NCBI GenBank assembly: GCA_024180945.1
Contig: JAKSGN010000003.1
Coordinates: 2,480,001-2,544,000 of the forward strand
From: Macrophomina tecta
Taxonomy: Eukaryota > Ascomycota > Dothideomycetes > Botryosphaeriales > Botryosphaeriaceae
Direction: 5' to 3'
Length of the DNA stretch: 64,000 nt
Position numbers and translations under genes: made by a program. The notes beneath the pieces are model-generated. The model was not told where the DNA came from and did no database searches. It saw only the letters and a list, made by a program, of their open reading frames with translations. Each line of letters opens with the position of its first letter. The first letter of the stretch is position 1. Below are positions 57,511-64,000 of the stretch, piece after piece.

Positions 57511-58612
57511 GTTTGCCCCTGCAGTATGTTTCTGATGAGTAAGGTGCTTTCCAGAGCGGACGGCAATTAGAGAAAAGAGAGCGGTGGACTTGAAAACAAG
57601 TGCGGAGTGTTTCGCAGAAACGATGCATTTTGCGTTGGTGCTCAGAGCGGGGTACTCGATCCTGACAGACAATGTTGATTGCAGCCGCTGATTGGATAAA
57701 TGTGAAAAGCTGGTGGGCCCGCCGTCGCCATCCGTTCGCGCCTATTATTATTGGCGCAACATTTCTCCTCACTGATACAAGTGAACGGATCTGTTCTGCA
57801 TGGGAACCACAGTCGTCAAATCGCCATCCTAGCAGCGTCCGCCTACGTACAATGTCTATTGTCTTGAGGTTAGGCGGCCTTTCCTTTTGGCTGCTATATA
57901 CGGCATGAGTCAGTGGCTTTGTGGAAGTGGCCTCGCCAATCATCCTGAATAGCCATTGTGTGGCTTACAATGCCGCGTATGAGTCAAGAATGCTAAAGAA
58001 CAGCGGGGGCGAGAAGACGCTAGTAGTCAGGCCATTGAATATAAAATGACATATTCCGTCATGCAGCCTGTTATCCTCGCGCGGATCTCGAAACCTCCCA
58101 CCCCGGTAATACGATAGACACCAATATCCTGTATTGAAGAGCAAGATGCTCCACCGGTACGGTAAAAAGAATTGAAGGAATAAGTGCGATGGCAGGTCCC
58201 AACGACCTACGCGGTCTTTCGACGCAACTTATACCCGGCGTGCAGCTTGGGAAGTCTGTCGAACGATTGCAAGAGGGTTAGGAGTCATACGGTATTCCAA
58301 AGGTCTTCATCGGGTCGCGATCTGTCCTACAGGAAGATGGAGAGGGTTTCCATGTTCGCGTCCGTGGCTCCGTTCAGCGGTTTCAGTTCCAGAGGCATCC
58401 ATCGGCTCCAACATTGGGTCCCAGGGGATCCTTCCTCCACCAGAAAAGACCACGGCATTCATTTGGTTCCCAGCCACACGGAGTGCTCCGGCAGAAGTTA
58501 CAATACTGCCAGCACTTCCAATGTGTTGAAGCCCCCAGGAGTGGGCTGACGTATGCTCCAAACCTATTCCAGTAGAGTCCTGTGGGTATAGTCCTTTAAG
58601 GGGGGCATGAGG
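57511..58612. other. Gene-free region upstream of the HET gene
   Basis: About 1.1 kb; frames on both strands show no recognised motif. Confidence 0.4.
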
Positions 58613-59233
58613 CTACAAAAATTGTGGAGGCATTGCCGCTGCCTGATGCCAACCTGTTGTGTCCGTAATACCGGGCAGGTCCCACTGAAATTCCATTGGA
58701 TACTCCGTCTGCTGGTCACTAACATGAATATTACCAGTGGACTGTATCATATCCAGTGAGCCCGCTTCAGGTTGCGGCCTCGCTCCGTCTGTGGTATCTA
58801 TCGTGTCTCGGTGGTTTCTTGTGCGGAATTCTGAAAATTTGATAGAAACTGGCAAATCCACCACGTGCCGAGCCGGAGCTGGCAAAGATGGCGAAATTTG
58901 CGGATAGACCGCTTTCTGTTAATAAGTTTGAATAAAATATCTGAGTCAGACCTTACATGGACTTGATGGAGAGAGGCATGAAGGGAATAGTTGTTGGTAT
59001 AGAGAAACCCACAATTTGACCTGAGCACCCCCTTTCTGGACGTCGTTTCGAGGACATCTGGCCACATCGAGCTGGTGTGTTTCCACGTCATCATTCTCCA
59101 AGAAGTATCGAGAGCATTGCCGGCATCTTTTCACTCGGCGCTTGTGTATCTCTTGGATATGACGTCTGAAAGAAGAATACCAATGAGTTACCCTTAATTT
59201 GAGGGAGGAAATATACGTCAACTGAGCCACCAC
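58613..59233 (-). CDS. Possible C2H2-type zinc-finger gene (fragmentary model)
   Basis: An exon beginning near 59165 after a TTTCAG acceptor encodes RHIQEIHKRRVKRCRQCSRY and then FLENDDVETHQLDVARC. This gives a His-x3-His end of one finger and a C-x2-C start of another. A downstream frame, 58885-58613, ends TTGWHQAAAMPPQFL with stop TAG and is Pro/Gln-rich. A GTAAGG donor near 58957 and a CAG acceptor near 58918 lie between them, but my junction does not keep the frame, so at least one boundary is wrong. Upstream exons are not resolved. Could be a transcription factor at the cluster edge, or a decaying gene. Confidence 0.35.
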
Positions 59234-60399
59234 TCAAAACCCACGCCCAGAATACTTGAAATATGGGCAAGCGAACAGCGCGCCAGCTTTTCACGACTGC
59301 TAAAGTGACTAGCAATGAATTATAACAAGGGACAGGATAATTGCAGAACACAGGTGTGAAAAATTTCAACATAGATCTTCAAGATCTGTATGATTCGCGC
59401 AAGCAATACTTGGAAAAGTATTTACTTGAAGACAAGGAGAAAAGGATAAGAAAAGGATGCACTGTGTTGCACCTGGCGTCTGCACAGAACATCTCGCATT
59501 AGTGATTGCTTACCAGCTGTATTAGTTGATCAACCTATAATCCTAAAGAGAATGCAAATGAAAAAAGGTCACTTACACACTCAATAGATTGACCATTCAT
59601 ATGAGACAGCTTATTAAAATACGCAGAACGTCCCAAGCATCAAAGGTCACGTTTCGCAAGTTCAGCCTAGATCCTTTCGGCTGAGAACCTGAACTTGAGA
59701 TTTGGCACGCGCAGAACCCTGTTTTTTTTTATTAAAAAAAAAAAAGAGAGACTTTGTGTGTCAGGATGTGAAGGAAGCCAGTTCCATATGGGCTACTTCG
59801 AGGCTGAGTGGCACAGCACATGGTTGGTAGCCTCGCATTTTCCTACTTGCACGCACGTTTGCTTCCGCGAACTGGCCTTTTCTCTGCCAAGCTGCAAGGC
59901 TGACATTTGGGACGGGGGACGTGGGGTTGCCTTTAGGGGTCTCGTGCCAATAAAACGCACACGTTTTTCCGGCCCGTGTTCAAGTCGAACCAATGGGAAA
60001 ATTGTTAAGGAATGAACCAAAAGGCGAAAGGAGGCGATGCCATCCGCCGAACATGCGTTGGGCTCTTCTGCAGCGGCAGTCCCAGGTGCTGCCCGTTTAG
60101 TTGGTTGAACTGGTGGGTCATCCTAGCTGAGACTTGCCTGGCTGCCAATTCTTGAGGCTGTGCAATGACGTGCGCCTTGCTGTAATTTGCTTCGGGGAAG
60201 GCGGCATCCGCCATTAGTATGCAAAGTCTGTATTGCTTAATATCGCATCTCTTATACAGTTCAGTAATTCACCCAACGGCTTCAGTCTACAGGCAAGATT
60301 TGACAGAAATACAGATTTATTATATGCCTTTCTTCAGTGCACGAGAAGATTTCCTGTTCAGTACTGCATATAACATCGGCCGACGCCTTCCAACCTGCT
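59234..60399. other. AT-rich gene-free region
   Basis: About 1.17 kb with T- and A-runs at about 59720-59743; no gene recognised. Confidence 0.45.
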
Positions 60400-62945
60400 T
60401 CAAGCCGCTTCTTCTAAAATAGTTGCTGCCGCCTTCTCACTGATCATGTACACTGGAACAGAGATGTAAAATCCAGGAATCTTCGGGAAGACACTGGCAT
60501 CCACCACCCTCAGGCCGTCCACCCCCCTGACACGGAACTTCGAGTCCAGCACCGCCATCTCTTCGCCGTCCGCACCAATCGCGGCAGTACAACACTGCGC
60601 ACCATATCAGTACCCTCTTCTGCTCTCAAATTTGTATCAGAGCTTACCGCATGATGCCCCCATGCCTCGTTCTTGATGAATTCCTTCATCTGGCTTTCCG
60701 TGGTGACGTTGGGACCGGGCCAAACCTCCTCGAAATCGCCCTGAAGCGGGACCAAGCTGTCGAAGATCTTCCGAGAGAACTGCATTGCCTCGTACACAGC
60801 CTGGAGGTCCTTCTCGTCGGCGCCGTCGTCAGTCACGCCCGTGTCGAAGTAGTTGAAGTCGATGACGGGCATGTCCTGCGGATCGGCGGAGCGCAGTGTG
60901 ACGCTGCCGGCGTTGTTGCGCGAGTGTGCCTTCAGCACGATCCACGCCCAATGCTTTGCATCTTTGAGCGAGAGGTCGGCGTAGCCCTGGAGAAGTGGTC
61001 AGTGATGTTGCTTGCCGTCTGGGAGTCATGGTGTACTTACGGGATGGTAGCCGGTGAAGAAAGCCGGAGCACCGGAGATCAGGACGTCGGGATCATCTCC
61101 TTCCCCAGCAGCAGAGGTCTTCTTGACGACGGCGATGGCAATACCGTTGGTAGCGTAGGTCCCCTTCAGGGAAGGACCGGGAAGATCCTGCCATTGCTGG
61201 AGACAAGGATCAGGGTCTGTGCGGAGGAAAGTGCAGTCCTTCGTGATCTGGAAGTCCGTGGGTGTCTCGCCGACGAGCGTCGTCTCATAGCGGTCCTGTA
61301 GGTTTTTGCCGACGCCAGGGGAGTCAACGAGGACAGGGATGTTGAACGACTCAAGCTCGGCCTTCGGTCCGATACCACTTAGCTTGAGAAGCTGGGGAGT
61401 ATTGAAAGACCCAGCGGAAATAACAACCTCCTTTGTGGCATTGATTGTCTTTTGGGTCCGAGAGCTGGAGGTGGAGCTGGCTCGAGGGTCGGCCCGGTAG
61501 AGGCTTTGACCTTCAATGAAGCTCACGCCCGTGGCCTTTGGCTTCGAACCTGACTCATCAAAGAGGACTTTGGTGACGAGAGTGTTCAGCTTGATGTCAA
61601 GGTGGTACTTGCGGGTGCCATCGTCATTGACCGCGTTAGCAGTATCGAGGATAAAGTTACGCGGCCCGTTGCGGTGCTTCGACAGCTCCTCAACAGCAAG
61701 TGGGACCTGATAGAGACCCTCTTGAGAATCACGGTCGCTCGTGTACGCATTGATATCCCGCAGCAGAACCTCACCAAGACCGGTGACGGTGTTGATCAAC
61801 TTGCCAAGAAGGCCTTTGCCCGCAGCAGTACCGGCAGCAATTATAAGAGACAGGAGCTTCGGGTCTTCGACAACCAGCGACAAATCCGTGAGACTGGTCT
61901 CGAGCCATCCACCGTAACCATGGCCAACAAAGCTGGAGGGCAGGTACCTGTTCCGCTCCATGCGCTGAAAATGTTGCCGCATGGCATCCGGAGCCCATGT
62001 ATCGTCTCCGGTTAGGGTTGCAATGTGGTTCCAGTCACTGTCACGCGTCAATGATTAAACGTGTATGAAATTGCATCATTGCAACTTACCTTTCATGGGG
62101 ATATATAGTGATGAGAGCATTGTGAGCTGAGCATCCTCCGAGAGCACCGGCACGTGGGTACCAAATTCCTAGAGGCTCGGAGCCGGCTGGGGGATCATGC
62201 CCAACATAGTACTCCCCCGTAGGAGTCTTCCACGTCATCTTCGAGTCTTTTTCCTGCCGTGATTCATTTTTGTAATGACTGACAAAGTAGTCCCAACGCA
62301 TAGGCTCATACTCAGTGGATTGCAGCTGGAGCGCTGGTACCTAGTGGTTACTGAGTAAGTTACTCGTTTTTCTATAAATGAGATCTATGTTCTCTTACTT
62401 GGTACTGCGTAGCATTACCATGATCATCGCCGGCATCGATCAGAAGGACTGCATTAAGATGGGTTAGCATAACTTTATGGAAAAGTTTTTGTACAATTAT
62501 TGCGCGGCGAGAACCCTGGGACCCTTGAAACAGCTGTTCGGACGTGCATTGTATCATCCTTTCTGTTTGCCCGCATTCACAGAGGTTCACCAATCCAACT
62601 GCCAGTTTTCACCCGCTTTCTGATGCAGTTTGGATTTAGCCAGCCGAATATACGAGAGAAACACCCACCTTTGTGGCCCGCAATAGCGAGCCTTGCAGCA
62701 AGCGGTCCACCTCCCGGCCCGCTTCCTACGACAATGTAGTCATACGCGTCTGAAGAAGTGCTATTCGAAGCATTGACGGCCCTCTTTGGTAGGGTGCCAT
62801 GTTGGTACGCGTAATTGACTCCAGAGCGCGGTGCAACACTAGTAGATGGCACTGTCAGCAAAGGTATCAAGCTTCCGCAGAATACGAGGGCTTACAGGGC
62901 CGTGGTTGCGGTAGCGAAGAGCACAGGAATAGCAAAGCTTCTCAT
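60400..62945 (-). CDS. Secreted GMC oxidoreductase (FAD-dependent alcohol/sugar oxidase family)
   Basis: About 680 aa in about seven exons, start ATG 62943-62945, stop TGA 60400-60402. The first exon encodes a signal-peptide-like start (MRSFAIPVLFATATTAL). Next is the FAD motif YIVVGSGPGGGPLAARLA, then GALGGCSAHNALITIYP (GMC signature 1 region), signature 2 SAGSFNTPQLLKLSGIGP, and a C-terminal block from GYADLSL to WGHHACCTAAIG, where the catalytic His and splice junction meet. It ends in VDASVFPKIPGFYISVPVYM. Introns confirmed by frame include one right after WGHHA and one after GYHP. Family members oxidise alcohols, sugars, choline or aryl alcohols and make H2O2 or reduce quinones. It could act outside the cell on plant material or on an exported product. 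Confidence 0.9.
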
Positions 62946-64000
62946 TGTGAATGCTTAGGAATAAACGAATGACTTAAACGAGTGACGGTGAGGCAATGCC
63001 CTGAGGCATCAACAGAAGACGCGAGCAGTGCAAAATAAATACCAAGCTCGCGTCACATGCGTCCACGACATTGGAGGCTTGCAGCCTCGCCGCAAATCCC
63101 GCACAGTAGCCTCAATCTCGTAAGGATCAGCTATCCATGCTTGTCGAAGATGAAGCACGAGCCCGGCTCCCTATCATCCCGCGAGGTTGGATTGAGGACG
63201 CAGGGGTGCCAGCCTTACCCGGAAGGGATACCGGCCATAGCGGGCTGGCGCTCACTGGCTGCGGCCAGGCCTTGGAAGGCTCTCCTCTGATATCCTTATC
63301 CATACTCGTCTTCAGATCAAACACGAATAAGGCCGGATTCCGGCTGGAGTGACATGAGTGCCAAGTTTTGCTTGCGAGGGAGAAAACTGCAGAAAGTACT
63401 GTCGACACTGGGCTGATCTACTTTGGCAATTTTCGCTGGCGGAAATAATTACCACGCATGTTCCATCAGTAGGGGTCGCATCACAATATGCATGAACCCC
63501 GGCAAGCACGCCTCGCGTGGACATAGCGGAGAAAGGTAAAACGTTTTCAAGCTGTGGCGTAGTCCGTGCCAAAAACGCTCCTGCAGCGCGAGCGGGATCC
63601 TTCCCGGAATCGGCGATGAGCACTATAAAGCCCTGTTGAATGACTCGCAGTCTCTTCTGCGGCACAGCGGTGTCCGGCTTTGCGGGGCATTTTGGAGACC
63701 GGTGGGTCGGTTGTAAATCTTCCTGGGCGTTAAGTTCAATATTATAAGTAGAGATTACGTTCCGTGTTTTCTATAGCGAAGGGATACGAAAAACCGAAGA
63801 GCTCTGAACTCTATTTGGCATCGTTGGATTCCTTCCATGGGAGCGGCCCCCACACGCGGACGCGGTATTGGGTCCGTGGTGTGCAGGGGCAGGGGCGTCT
63901 TCCCGGGGACACCGCTCTTTATAACCTGGCAGTTGGGCGGGGAATATACTGTTCGGGAACCCAAATCTTGGCAACACTCTTGTCAGTTTAGTGTTTGTCT
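62946..64000. other. GMC oxidoreductase promoter and unassigned sequence
   Basis: About 1.05 kb to the window end; only short frames, no motif recognised. Confidence 0.4.

Noticed and set aside
1..64000. CRISPR arrays, bacterial operons or phage genes
   Set aside because: No regularly spaced repeats; genes have spliceosomal introns and fungal families, so this is eukaryotic DNA.

Overview
The window is nuclear DNA of a filamentous ascomycete (Pezizomycotina). Nearly every gene is cut by short GT-AG introns of about 45-70 bp. The gene families are also typical of these fungi: a HET-domain protein, an F-box-like LPxEIRxxIY protein, fungal-type P450s, a DHA2 efflux pump, a basic-region/ankyrin (bANK-type) regulator, and Tc1/mariner and hAT DNA transposons. 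Genus and species cannot be read from the sequence.

Left arm (1-14.9 kb): a 5'-truncated flavin monooxygenase converges on an Old-Yellow-Enzyme reductase and a P450 in tandem, an oxidative trio that may be the edge of a pathway continuing outside the window. A decayed F-box-like relic lies next to an intact F-box-like gene. Then comes a complete Tc1/mariner element (perfect 30-bp inverted repeats, TA duplication, one in-frame stop) and a HemK/Mtq1-type release-factor glutamine methyltransferase.

Middle (14.9-33.5 kb): gene-poor. It holds a frameshifted relic at 17.7-18.4 kb, an intron-containing tRNA-Arg(CCT), an unrecognised 484-residue protein with a C-terminal coiled coil, and an allantoate-permease-like (Dal5) transporter. 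Upstream of the transporter sits an apparently intact hAT transposon with a spliced 746-aa transposase.

Right arm (33.5-63 kb): a dense run of lipid and secondary-metabolism genes. In order these are a bANK-type regulator, an ELO fatty-acid elongase, a TLC-like membrane protein, an HxxxD acyltransferase, a P450 with an unusual I-helix, a DHA2 efflux pump, a 7-TM DUF7702-like protein and an acyl-CoA ligase. Further right are a PEP-mutase/isocitrate-lyase-family lyase, a HET protein with expanded poly-Glu tracts, a possible zinc-finger gene and a secreted GMC oxidoreductase. No PKS, NRPS or terpene synthase is present. My main hypothesis is a cluster without a classical backbone enzyme, in which a fatty acyl chain is activated (ligase), elongated (ELO), handled in the membrane (TLC), acyl-transferred, oxidised (P450) and exported (MFS) under bANK control. 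This is inferred from co-location, not proven.

Exon borders given to the base were worked out by reading-frame continuity plus GT/AG signals. Where I say 'about', they are estimates.
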